A stretch of 64,000 nt of DNA, from assembly GCF_011516825.1 (NCBI RefSeq), contig NZ_WOTA01000017.1, forward strand, positions 1-64,000, in the 5' to 3' direction. Below the pieces are notes generated by a model, which worked only from the letters and a program-made list of their open reading frames with translations, did no database searches and was not told the DNA's origin. Position 1 is the stretch's first letter. Each line of letters begins with the position of its first letter. Origin of the DNA: Acetobacter oeni (lineage in GTDB: Bacteria; Pseudomonadota; Alphaproteobacteria; Acetobacterales; Acetobacteraceae). This document shows, piece by piece, positions 27,623 to 35,927 of this stretch. The translations under genes were made by a program, and so were the position numbers.

Positions 27623-28065
27623 AGGTCCTCGGGGTGGAAAGGGGGGCGGGGAAGGCGGTTGCGGTCTTATTACGCAGGCTGTGGTCTGCCCGTAAACCGC
27701 AGGGGGTCTTGTCTGGCGGTTCATGCCGGGGGTGTCGGGAGAGCCGTTGCGGGCGATCGGGGGCGTGCAGGGAGGTTATGCGGCTCGGGCGGAACTGATC
27801 GACTGGTTGAAAAGGTTTTTGATCATGAAAGGGGTTTTTCTGTCCGGTCTGTTCTGGTTTCGCGCTGTGACCTGGCTGTCCGGTGCGGATGTCGGCTGCG
27901 GGATGCCGGGACAGTTGCGGCGCTCCGGCGGGGGCTGATAAAGGGCGGAAAGGCGGGTTGAATGAGGGAGCGGAATTCTTCAGACTTCTTTCCGGGGCAG
28001 GGCGCGGGTTGTGGGCTGAAAGCTGTCTCTGCGGGCACTGGCGGATGGGGAGACAGGAGCGGGTG
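27623..28065. other. Intergenic region between divergent genes
   Basis: About 440 bases separating the ABC-F gene (minus) from the secreted hydrolase (plus). It must hold both promoters. Two overlapping plus-strand frames are open (27723-27938 and the upstream extension of the hydrolase frame) but have no family resemblance. I see no RNA gene or clear hairpin. Confidence 0.4.
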
Positions 28066-28995
28066 ATGCGGAAGCCTGGTCGTCGCATCGTTCTGACAGG
28101 TTCGCTCGCGGCGCTGGTGGCTGCGCGGGTGGCCCGGGGGGATGCTGTGGATGAGGTGGCTTTATGGCCGGGGGAGCCGCCGGGGGGCGGGGGGCCATCG
28201 GGGGCGCCGCGTGTGTCCCGCAACGGGGCGATGAGCGGGATTTCCCGGCCGGGTCTGACGGTCTTTCGGCCGGGCAGGCCCAATGGCGCTGCGGTGCTGA
28301 TTGCGGCGGGGGGTGGCTACCGGCGGATCGAGATGGGGAGTGAGGCTGTGCCTGCGGCCCGGTGGCTTAACACGCTGGGGATTACGGCTTTTGTGCTGAG
28401 CTATCGTCTTCCTGGTGAAGGCTGGGGGGCCGGGCGGCTGGCGCCGTTTCAGGACGCGCGGCGGGCATTGCGGCTTGTTCGTTACCGGGCGGGGGAGTTT
28501 CGGGTCGACCCGCAGCGGATCGGGGTTCTGGGGTTTTCGTCCGGGGGGCATCTGATGGGGATGACTGGCACGCGCCCGGAGTGGGATCTTTATGCGCCTG
28601 TGGATGCGATCGACACGGTTTCGGATCGGGTGGCGCTCAGTCTGCTGATTTATCCGGTGATTACGCTTGAGCCGCCTTTTGCCGGCACGCGGACGCGGCG
28701 CGTGCTTGTCGGGGATGATCCGTCGGTGGCGGAAAGCGCGGCCTGGTCGGTTCAGACTTATGTGCGTCGTGGGGATGCGCCGTTTTTTCTGGTGCAGGCG
28801 GCGGATGATCCGGTTGCGGCTCCGGATAATACGAAAATTATGCAAAATGTCTGTCAGGAGCGTGGTGTTTCCGTTGTGCGTCATCTGTTTCCGGCCGGGG
28901 GGCATGGGTTCGGGGTCGGGCGTGCCGGGACGCTGACGACGGAATGGCCGGGGATGGCAAACTTATGGATGCGGGGCCATCATTTCATGGAATGA
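28066..28995 (+). CDS. Secreted alpha/beta hydrolase (esterase, acetyl-esterase-like)
   Basis: The 309-residue product starts MRKPGRRIVLTGSLAALVAA, a Tat/Sec-like signal, with CAGGAG ahead of the ATG at 28066. The hydrolase core has an oxyanion region IAAGGGYRRIEM, the nucleophile elbow GVLGFSSGGHLMG and the acid Asp region AADDPVAAP. The catalytic His is in FPAGGHGFG. This is the BD-FAE/carboxylesterase-like group, whose members often deacetylate plant polysaccharides; the substrate here is inferred. The coding strand is extremely G-rich. Confidence 0.82.
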   Translation: MRKPGRRIVLTGSLAALVAARVARGDAVDEVALWPGEPPGGGGPSGAPRVSRNGAMSGISRPGLTVFRPGRPNGAAVLIAAGGGYRRIEMGSEAVPAARWLNTLGITAFVLSYRLPGEGWGAGRLAPFQDARRALRLVRYRAGEFRVDPQRIGVLGFSSGGHLMGMTGTRPEWDLYAPVDAIDTVSDRVALSLLIYPVITLEPPFAGTRTRRVLVGDDPSVAESAAWSVQTYVRRGDAPFFLVQAADDPVAAPDNTKIMQNVCQERGVSVVRHLFPAGGHGFGVGRAGTLTTEWPGMANLWMRGHHFME

Positions 28996-29033
28996 TGGTC
29001 TGTGCCGGAGCTGTTTTTGCCGGGTGTTATCTG

Positions 29034-29103
29034 GTTTTTCAGGGCTTTGCTCCGGAGCCGCCAGAGGCCGGTTTTCTGATCGGCGGATCGGGCGCGGGGG
29101 CTG
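29034..29103 (-). repeat. Dispersed intergenic repeat, copy D (degenerate)
   Basis: On the minus strand it reads CCGATCAGAAAACCGGCCTC, then CGGAGCAAAGCCCTGAAAAA. It shares the order of blocks with copies A and C, and its outer flank (GGATCGGGCGCGGGGGCTGTG) matches that of copy C. It lies between the hydrolase and the AraC gene, whose ends converge here. Confidence 0.5.
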
Positions 29104-29133
29104 TGTTCTTCCGGTGTGAAAGCGGAGAGCCGG

Positions 29134-30144
29134 TCAGGTTCTGATATTCTCCGGGGCTGGCGCGGGGCGTCGCTTTGAGAGCCGGGTTGGTGAGACGCCA
29201 TAGGCTTCCCGGAAATAGCGGCTGAACCGGCTGGCGTTTGTGAATCCCCAGCGCATAGCGATGTCCTGCACGGACAGGTGTGAATCATGCAGGAGGTCGG
29301 CATGGGCGCGTTCGAGCCGGACCTGTCTCTGATAACCTGTGATTGACGATCCGATAAACCGGCGAAAGCCGTCCTGGAGGGAGCGGAGGCTGACGCCTGT
29401 CAGGGCGGCGAGTTCGGTGCCGCTTGAGACGAGTTGCGGGTGATCGCGGATGAAGTCGACGGCCAGTTTGACGTGTCTTGGCGTGATGACCGGAGGCGGC
29501 TGGCTGAGGGCGGTGGAGTAAGTATTCGGCCATCTTTCCAGAATGAAATCGACGAGCATTTCATGCACGCGGGTTGCGGTCAGCATGGCTCTGTTCAGTT
29601 CGGAAGAAAATCTTTGCGCCGTTATGAAAAACAGCAGGGATCGCAGGGCGGCGACGGGTTCGTTTCGGGTTGGCATCCGGGGGTCGAAGGTCAGTTCGCT
29701 GATGGCGGCGCGACCGAGCAGCAGGGAGATTCTGGCGATCAGGAGGGGGCGGTTGATGACGAGGGCGCAATGGGCGTGGTTTCTGGAAACGTCTATTGAA
29801 CTGGCGGCCATGAAGCTGGCGGCCAGTGCTGTGTCAGGGGTTGCCTGAAGGGACTTTTTTTTGTCGTGAAAGGTCAGGTGTCCCTTTGTGGGGAGGCAGA
29901 ACAGGATGGCGTCATGCGGCAGTTCGGGGATCAGTGTGAAGCCGCCCTGAAACTGTGTCCGGCTGAATGCGACGCCTGTCACCGCTCCGAAAACGCCGCG
30001 TGCTCCGGGGGGAGCATCGGGGGAGGTGGCGTTGATTTTTACGGGGAGGAGGCGCCGGCTGAAGGCGTCTTCCAGTTCCTGTTCGCCCTGAAGCCTGAAG
30101 TTGAAAACAGTCTGGCCGGCCTGCGGGCGCCGTCTTTTGGGCAT
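29134..30144 (-). CDS. AraC-family transcriptional regulator
   Basis: The 336-residue product has an N-terminal ligand/dimer domain of the AraC-binding-like type (about 15-220). A C-terminal double helix-turn-helix spans about 235-325: ELAALTGVSLRSLQDGFRRF is the first HTH, and IAMRWGFTNASRFSRYFREAYG is the canonical second-HTH signature (first 20 residues IAMRWGFTNASRFSRYFREA). It converges with the secreted hydrolase; no target is obvious nearby. Confidence 0.88.
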   Translation of the reverse strand: MPKRRRPQAGQTVFNFRLQGEQELEDAFSRRLLPVKINATSPDAPPGARGVFGAVTGVAFSRTQFQGGFTLIPELPHDAILFCLPTKGHLTFHDKKKSLQATPDTALAASFMAASSIDVSRNHAHCALVINRPLLIARISLLLGRAAISELTFDPRMPTRNEPVAALRSLLFFITAQRFSSELNRAMLTATRVHEMLVDFILERWPNTYSTALSQPPPVITPRHVKLAVDFIRDHPQLVSSGTELAALTGVSLRSLQDGFRRFIGSSITGYQRQVRLERAHADLLHDSHLSVQDIAMRWGFTNASRFSRYFREAYGVSPTRLSKRRPAPAPENIRT

Positions 30145-30704
30145 GGGTACCTTTTCCAGGACTTCAGAGGAGTAAGTGGTCAGGCGTGTGATTTTTGCGG
30201 GCGGGTTTTCGGGGGGTGCTGCCTGGATGAGGGCTGTTTCATATTCCGGTGCTGAAATTTCCGTAAATCAGTATCAGGAGTTTTTATAATATCGCGGGCG
30301 GTTTAGTATTGCCGGAATGGCTTCCTGCAACAGAACGGTACTTATATATGATAACCATTAAGGCCGTTATGCTTAAAACACAGTTCAGTTCGCCCATAGG
30401 ACGTTTTGCGCAGAAACAGTACATAACGCGCAGTAATCTTTTCCTGCTCCAACGCAATCAGCGGCTTCATTAAGTAAGCGATAACGCTTCTCGCCAAGAC
30501 TGATGCGCGGTCAGAATGGCCGGAAGGGAGCTTTCAGCATGTCTCAGTCTGTCGCAGGGATATGATGTCACGGGCAAAGGCGCGCGGGCAGGCGGGCGCG
30601 CGCGCATTGCTGCCGGGAAGAAGGCGCCGCGCTCTTTGCTGAAGAGCGGAGACAGAAAAAGCAGATAATATCGAATATCTCCGGCAGATCAGGTGAAAAA
30701 TTCT
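30145..30704. other. Intergenic region before the globin-coupled receptor
   Basis: About 550 bases between divergent genes. The left half is AT-richer, with TATATATGATAACCATTA at 30344-30361, faintly like part of a Fur-type site. The right half has a GC-alternating run GCGGGCGCGCGCGCATTGC near 30591-30609. No gene or RNA is recognised. Confidence 0.4.
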
Positions 30705-32315
30705 ATGTCAAACTCATTACGGCCCCAAATAGATTCCGCGAAGCAGGATTCCGCTGAGAGGGCGGTAAGCGAGCGTCTGAGTTTCATGCAGATGACACCG
30801 GCGAGCTGTGCCGCGATCCGTTCTCTGAAGCCGCTTGTGCAGAGGGAACTGCCGGTTGCGCTCGATAAATTTTATGCGCAGGTCCGCAAGACTCCTGAAA
30901 CCATGAAATTCTTTTCGTCGGAGCAGGACATCAGGCGGGCGAGGGCCGCGCAGGCCGGGCACTGGGACAATATTTCCGAAGGTGATTTCAGTCAGGATTA
31001 TGCGGCGCGGTCGCAGACGGTTGGTCTGGTTCATGCGCGGATCGGGCTGGAGCCGCGATGGTATATGGGCGGGTACGCCATTATCCTGGATCATCTTATC
31101 AACAGTGCCGTCAAAGAGATTTTTCCGAAAAGCCGTTTTCTGTCAAAGCCGGTGATGACATCGGAGCAGTTTGGAGAGGCGCTGGGCAGTCTGGCGAAAG
31201 CTGTGCTGCTCGATATGGATCTTGCTCTGTCCGTCTATATTGAGGAGGCTGAAAAAGCCCGGCAGCGTGGTCAGGAAAGTGCTATTGCCGAGGAGCAGAA
31301 GCGTGTTTCCGATAGTTTCGGGGAGGCGATGGCGGGGGTGGCCCGTAAGGATCTGACCTGCGAGATTACCGGTGATCTGCCGGCGTCCTATCAGCCTCTG
31401 CGGGTTAATTTTAACAATTCGGTGCAGACTCTGCGTGAGTCGCTTCAGTCCGTGGCACAGGTTTCCGGCTCGATTGAGGCTGCTGTTGGTGAAATCAGCA
31501 GAGCGGCGCAGGATCTGTCGAAGCGCACGCTTCAGCAGGCGGAATCGGTGGAAAAAACCGCGTCCACGCTGGATCAGATTACGATTGCCGTGCGTTCGAC
31601 CGCGAAGCGCGCGGAGGATGTGGGGGGGCTGGTCAAGCGGTCCCAGGCGAATGCGGAGCGGTCGGCGCGGGTTGTTCAGGAAGCGGTTGAGACCATGAGC
31701 GCTATTGAGCGGTCTTCGCAGGCGATCGGCAGCATTACCGACATGATGGATGAGATTGCTTTTCAGACGAATCTGCTGGCGCTGAATGCGGGCGTGGAGG
31801 CGGCCCGCGCGGGGACGACCGGCAAGGGGTTTGCGGTCATTGCGGCGGAGGTGCGTGTTCTTGCCCAGCGGTCTGCCGATGCGGCGAAGGAAATCAAGGG
31901 TCTGATCGGGCAGGCGCGTGAAGAGGTGCGGTCCGGTGTGGAGCTTGTTGGCGAGACGGGGACCGTTCTGAAAACGATCATCGGGGATGTTGGCGAAATT
32001 AACGAGCACATTTCGGCCATTGTCGAGGCGGCGCGCGATCAGGCGAGCGGGTTGCAGGATGTTAACGCGGCGGTGGCGGCCATTGACCATAATACGCAGC
32101 AGAATACCGGCGTGGTTGAGCAGACCTCCGCCGCGAGCCGGAATCTTGCGGAAGAGGTTGTGGAACTGAGTGCCATGCTTGGCACATTCCGCCTGCATGA
32201 CACGGGTCTGCCGGGGCATATCCGTGATCTGACCTCGACGCGGGCTTTGTCCGGCAACGGGCGGCCGGCGGGTGCCGGCGTTTCCGCGCGATCGCAGAAC
32301 TGTCCGGCGCAGTAA
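30705..32315 (+). CDS. Globin-coupled (heme-sensing) methyl-accepting chemotaxis protein, cytoplasmic
   Basis: Oxygen or redox chemoreceptor of the HemAT class. The roughly 536-residue product has an N-terminal protoglobin domain (about 20-185), with the proximal His in QTVGLVHARIGLEPRWYMGG. A helical linker (QPLRVNFNNSVQTLRESL) leads to a C-terminal signalling domain with the hairpin tip IAFQTNLLALNAGVEAARAG and TGKGFAVIAAEVRVLAQRS. No transmembrane segment is seen, so it is soluble. The ATG at 30705 has AGG 11 bases ahead; a GTG at 30693 is the alternative. No che or flagellar gene is nearby. Confidence 0.92.
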   Translation: MSNSLRPQIDSAKQDSAERAVSERLSFMQMTPASCAAIRSLKPLVQRELPVALDKFYAQVRKTPETMKFFSSEQDIRRARAAQAGHWDNISEGDFSQDYAARSQTVGLVHARIGLEPRWYMGGYAIILDHLINSAVKEIFPKSRFLSKPVMTSEQFGEALGSLAKAVLLDMDLALSVYIEEAEKARQRGQESAIAEEQKRVSDSFGEAMAGVARKDLTCEITGDLPASYQPLRVNFNNSVQTLRESLQSVAQVSGSIEAAVGEISRAAQDLSKRTLQQAESVEKTASTLDQITIAVRSTAKRAEDVGGLVKRSQANAERSARVVQEAVETMSAIERSSQAIGSITDMMDEIAFQTNLLALNAGVEAARAGTTGKGFAVIAAEVRVLAQRSADAAKEIKGLIGQAREEVRSGVELVGETGTVLKTIIGDVGEINEHISAIVEAARDQASGLQDVNAAVAAIDHNTQQNTGVVEQTSAASRNLAEEVVELSAMLGTFRLHDTGLPGHIRDLTSTRALSGNGRPAGAGVSARSQNCPAQ

Positions 32316-32712
32316 CGGGGGAAAGCGCGGGACCGGATTTCTTCATGTTGCCGGTTATGTTTTCCCGCTGAGGCGGGGCTGGTTTCGTGACGGTTTCCGG
32401 ATGCGGTGTGTGGCGGGGGTGTCAGGCGCCGCGCCCGGCTGTTTCAGCTGGCGGTCTGTCCTGTTTCATGTCCGTGATGTTCCGGCGGACAGGTTGATCG
32501 GAAATTGTTGTTGTGGACGTTCTGGCGGAGGTGTGGTTCCGGCACTGGAACCGTTTTTCGACAGACCTTCACACTGCGGACATGTCTCTCATTCTGCTGC
32601 CGGGTTGCGCTTTTCCGGCCCGGGTGCTCACTTTGGCTTCTGTCATCACAGCGGTTTAACCGGCTTCCGGTCGGGTAATCCGCTGCGAAATGTCAAACGG
32701 GAGCCCTTTTTC
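32316..32712. other. Intergenic region without a recognisable gene
   Basis: About 400 bases. The aminopeptidase frame stays open upstream to 32272, but the translated part is Gly/Arg/Cys-rich and unlike the family, so it is taken as non-coding. No strong hairpin with a T-run was found. Confidence 0.4.
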
Positions 32713-33972
32713 ATGGTCACACTCTGTCCTGTCGAGAAACGCGTTGAAGCCGGGATCGACAGGCTTGCTCAGGCTGCTGTTCATGTCGGGCTGAATGTCC
32801 GGCATGGTCAGCAGGTGATTGTTACGGCGCCTCTCGACGCTGTTCCGCTTGTCAGGCAGATCACGAAACACGCCTATAAGGCGGGTGCTTCGCTTGTCAC
32901 GACGTTTTATTCCGATGATGAGTCGGCGCTGGCCCGTTTTGGCAATGCGGCGGAAGATACGTTCGATACGGCGGCGACCTGGCTGGCCGACGGTATGGCG
33001 ACCGGGTTTCGTGAGGGCGCGGCCCGGATGGCTGTTACAGGCGGGAATCCGGCGCTTCTTAGCGGTCAGAATCCGGATCTGGTGTCCCGTGCCAGTCGTG
33101 CGGCTTCGATTGCTAACCGGCCGGCGCTTGAGATCATCACCGGGTTTGCCGTCAACTGGAACATCGTTGCCGCCGCGACACCGGCCTGGGCGGCGCTGGT
33201 CTTTCCCGGGGAGCCGGAGGTGGTGGCCGTGCCGAAGCTCTGGGAGGCGATCTTCGCGGCGTCGCGGATCAATGGCGATAATCCGATTGCTGACTGGGCG
33301 GAGCATAATGAGCAGCTTCACCGACGCGCGGATTATCTGAATGACCGCCGTTTCGACGCTCTGCATTTCACCGGTCCGGGGACCGATCTGACGATCGGAC
33401 TGGCTGACGGGCACCTCTGGGCGGGCGGGTCCAGCAAGGCGAAGAACGGCATCGTCTGTAATCCGAACATTCCGACCGAAGAGGTGTTTACCACGCCGCA
33501 TCGTTTGCAGGTTGAGGGATATGTTCGCAGCACGAAGCCACTGTCCTATCAGGGCACGCTGATCGAGGGGATTGAGGTTCGCTTTGAGGGCGGGCGGATT
33601 GTCGAGGCTCATGCTTCGAAAGGTGAAAGCGTGCTCGGGCGTGTTCTTGACACCGATGAGGGGGCGCGACGGCTGGGTGAGGTGGCGCTTGTGCCGCATT
33701 CCTCGCCGATTTCGCAGAGTGGTCTGCTCTTTCAGAACACGCTGTTCGATGAGAATGCGTCCAGCCACATTGCTCTGGGGCAGGCCTATTCCGAGTGTAT
33801 GACGGATGATGGTGGCAAGACGCCGGAGGATCTGGCGCGGCGCGGGGCCAACAGCAGTCTGATCCATATTGACTGGATGATTGGCTCCGGCGAGGTCAGT
33901 GTCAGTGGTCTGGATGCCGCGGGTGGCTCGGTGCCTCTGATGCGTGCCGGGGAGTGGGTCACCTCTGTGTGA
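32713..33972 (+). CDS. M29-family metallo-aminopeptidase
   Basis: Cytosolic dimetal aminopeptidase (AmpS/AmpT/PepS group). From the ATG at 32713 the protein has 419 residues, the normal family size. The metal-ligand regions are recognisable: NPNIPTEEVFTTPHR with two Glu, then ASSHIALGQAYSEC with His, and NSSLIHIDWMIGSGEV with His and Asp. The N-terminal domain contains LNVRHGQQVIV and YKAGASLVTTFYSDDE. It stands alone and is followed by an inverted repeat that may end its transcript. Confidence 0.92.
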   Translation: MVTLCPVEKRVEAGIDRLAQAAVHVGLNVRHGQQVIVTAPLDAVPLVRQITKHAYKAGASLVTTFYSDDESALARFGNAAEDTFDTAATWLADGMATGFREGAARMAVTGGNPALLSGQNPDLVSRASRAASIANRPALEIITGFAVNWNIVAAATPAWAALVFPGEPEVVAVPKLWEAIFAASRINGDNPIADWAEHNEQLHRRADYLNDRRFDALHFTGPGTDLTIGLADGHLWAGGSSKAKNGIVCNPNIPTEEVFTTPHRLQVEGYVRSTKPLSYQGTLIEGIEVRFEGGRIVEAHASKGESVLGRVLDTDEGARRLGEVALVPHSSPISQSGLLFQNTLFDENASSHIALGQAYSECMTDDGGKTPEDLARRGANSSLIHIDWMIGSGEVSVSGLDAAGGSVPLMRAGEWVTSV

Positions 33973-34011
33973 GGGGCGGCCCCCGGTCTGTTCCCGGCTG
34001 ACATGCGATGT

Positions 34012-34064
34012 CCGGGACATTGCGATATACTGTCGGTGCTGTGCGGGGATTTGCAATGTCCCGG
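34012..34064. repeat. Inverted repeat with 12-bp perfect arms downstream of the aminopeptidase
   Basis: Arms CCGGGACATTGC (34012-34023) and GCAATGTCCCGG (34053-34064) flank a 29-base loop. There is no T-run, so it is not a canonical terminator. The arms share CCGGGACATT with the 32-bp palindrome at 11049-11080. Confidence 0.8.
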
Positions 34065-34114
34065 GTGAACAGGGCAGATAAACACCAACGGATCAATCAG
34101 GAGCCTGATATTTC

Positions 34115-34645
34115 ATGATCATACAGAGTTTCGCACCACGCCGCGCTGCATCGGCTCTTGCGCTTGTCGTGTTGCTCATGTCCTCCACCGCCGGCATGGC
34201 GCAGGATGCATCGCAACAGCAGCCGGCGGCCGTGCAGCCCACGGCTGAGGAAATGGCTCAGATGCGTAAGGACGTGCAGACGGCGGCTTCCTATCGTCTG
34301 CCGCCTGATTTCATACCGCGCATGACCAGCACGTTGCAGGCTCTTCGTGCTTCGGGGCTTCAGCCGCCGCCTCCGGCCGGCCATCTGTCGCTGGATGCGA
34401 CCATTGAGCGCATCAACGGGGTGCAGGGGCTTGATCCTTTTCTGAAGGCGCATGGTTTTACGGCGCGCGACTTCGTGCTGGGTCTTACCTGTTTTGGAAT
34501 GACCGTTGCGCTGACGCAGAACCCGCAGGCGCAGAGCTCGCCGCAGGCTCCGAAACTGAATCCTGCCAATGTGGCGCTGGTCAACTCCAGCCCCGAGGGG
34601 GTTCAGGCGCTGATGCAGGAAATGAATACGACGCCGCAGAAATAG
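34115..34645 (+). CDS. Secreted protein of unknown function, 176 residues
   Basis: The product has a Sec signal peptide (ALALVVLLMSSTAGMAQ) and a Gln/Pro-rich mature N-terminus. A helical region follows: LPPDFIPRMTSTLQALRAS, then LSLDATIERINGVQGLDPFL and GFTARDFVLGLTCFGMTVAL. The C-terminal tail is polar. I do not recognise the family. The pattern of amphipathic helices with Pro breaks suggests a small periplasmic protein. It has no close operon partner. Confidence 0.75.
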   Translation: MIIQSFAPRRAASALALVVLLMSSTAGMAQDASQQQPAAVQPTAEEMAQMRKDVQTAASYRLPPDFIPRMTSTLQALRASGLQPPPPAGHLSLDATIERINGVQGLDPFLKAHGFTARDFVLGLTCFGMTVALTQNPQAQSSPQAPKLNPANVALVNSSPEGVQALMQEMNTTPQK

Positions 34646-34753
34646 ACCGGTCCGAAACGTGGCTGTTTTATGCTGAAGGTTTTGTCGGGCAGCATAAAAC
34701 AGGCGTCTGTATTTTGCGGACGGAGAACAGGAGCGGGGCTGCGGGCGGAGGGA

Positions 34754-35089
34754 TTATTCCCGGGTCAGTCGGCTGACTTTGGCTGCCATGATAAAATCGT
34801 TCTCGTGCAGCCCTTTTATTTTGTGGGTGGAGAATGAAACCGTTGCGTAGCCCCAGCCGAATGAAATATCGGGGTGATGGTCTTCTTCTTCCGCCAGGGC
34901 TCCGACCTGATTGACGAAAGCCAGCGCGGCGGCGAAATCGGGAAATCTGAAATGTCGTTCGATCCGCGTGGCGTTGTCCTGAAGTGACCAGTCCTGTGTC
35001 CGGGCGAGCCATGCTTCGGCTTCGTTCCGGCTCAGCGGCGTGGCGCCTTCGCTACAGGGCGCGCATTTTTTCTTTGTAAGATCAGACAT
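34754..35089 (-). CDS. phhB: Pterin-4-alpha-carbinolamine dehydratase
   Basis: Dehydrates 4a-hydroxytetrahydrobiopterin in pterin recycling, normally with phenylalanine hydroxylase. The 111-residue product from the ATG at 35089 (GGAG ahead) contains the family motif EEDHHPDISFGWGYATVSF with the catalytic His pair, and ends with the helix LHENDFIMAAKVSRL. An N-terminal CxxC (KKCAPCSEG) is common in bacterial members. phhA is not nearby. The frame is open upstream over 100 codons, but that part is not family-like. Confidence 0.93.
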   Translation of the reverse strand: MSDLTKKKCAPCSEGATPLSRNEAEAWLARTQDWSLQDNATRIERHFRFPDFAAALAFVNQVGALAEEEDHHPDISFGWGYATVSFSTHKIKGLHENDFIMAAKVSRLTRE

Positions 35090-35374
35090 CCGTTTTTCTC
35101 CTTCGGGCAGACGGACAATGTCGGCAGTCCTGTCGCAGTAACGGCAGTTGCGGGGACGGGGTTCCGTGTGCTGTTTGCGTCCGGCTTTCCGTGTGTCATG
35201 AGGGGGTGTTTGCTGTCCTGCCGTGTGACGATATTGCTCTGACCGGTTATGGCTGTTCTGAAAACGACTGGTCGGGGAGGGATGAAATGTGTCGGGGTCA
35301 GGGATTTTCCGTAGATCAGAAATTGGGCCGGAGCGTATGAAGGCCGGTTTGTGCCGGCGGGGAACTGTTCTCTG

Positions 35375-35863
35375 ATGCGGAAAATCCTTGTCAGCGCCTG
35401 CCTGTCTGGCCAGCCTGTCCGCTATAATGGCACCGCGAAATCCGTCCGTCATCCGGCGCTGGATCGGTGGCGGGCCGAGGGGCGGCTTGTTTTCGTGTGT
35501 CCGGAACTCAGCGCGGGCTTCAGTGTTCCGCGTTCGCCCGCGGAAATTGCCGGTGGCTGTTCCGGGGAAGCTGTTCTCGACGGGGCGGCCTGCATTGTCA
35601 CTGATGGGGGTGAGGATGTGACGGATCTCTTTATTGCCGGCGCGCGGAAGGCGCTTGCTCTGGCGCTCGACTGTAACTGTGCTTTTGCCATTCTTACGGA
35701 TGGCAGCCCGTCCTGCGGGAGTTCGTATATTTACGATGGCAGTTTTTCAGGCAGGGTTCATCCGGGGGCGGGTGTCACCACGGCGTTGCTTCGGCGGAAC
35801 GGGATCGAGGTGTTTCATCATACCGCTATTGATGCGTTGCAAAGAAGGCTGAGCGCGGCCTGA
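35375..35863 (+). CDS. DUF523-family protein
   Basis: The 162-residue product starts MRKILVSACLSGQPVRYNG and contains FVCPELSAGFSVPRSPAEI, the family hallmark, then FAILTDGSPSCGSSYIYDG. The conserved cysteines (SACLSG, VCPE, SPSCGS) fit a possible metal or Fe-S role, but no function is established for the domain. A start eight codons upstream (35351) is possible. It converges with the GH39 gene across a hairpin. Confidence 0.88.
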   Translation: MRKILVSACLSGQPVRYNGTAKSVRHPALDRWRAEGRLVFVCPELSAGFSVPRSPAEIAGGCSGEAVLDGAACIVTDGGEDVTDLFIAGARKALALALDCNCAFAILTDGSPSCGSSYIYDGSFSGRVHPGAGVTTALLRRNGIEVFHHTAIDALQRRLSAA

Positions 35864-35891
35864 GCCGGTTTATCGGGTTGATATTTCTTAT

Positions 35892-35917
35892 ATTTCCTTT
35901 TCTGAAAAGGAAATTTT
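35892..35917. terminator. Hairpin with T-run between convergent genes
   Basis: ATTTCCTTTT and AAAAGGAAAT form a 10-bp stem with a three-base loop, followed on the plus strand by TTT. It lies 29 bases after the DUF523 stop and 11 bases after the end of the convergent GH39 gene. It could end both transcripts, though the stem is AT-rich. Confidence 0.5.
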
Positions 35918-35927
35918 GGCGGGAGTT

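Noticed and set aside
26771..27961. 396-codon plus-strand frame opposite the ABC-F gene
   Set aside because: Acidic, repetitive shadow of the ABC-F coding sequence; no ribosome-binding site.
30344..30361. Possible Fur box (TATATATGATAACCATTA)
   Set aside because: Only part of the GATAAT consensus is present on one half; too weak to call.
32656..34056. 466-codon antisense frame opposite the M29 aminopeptidase
   Set aside because: Arg-rich product without family resemblance; antisense shadow of a recognised gene.
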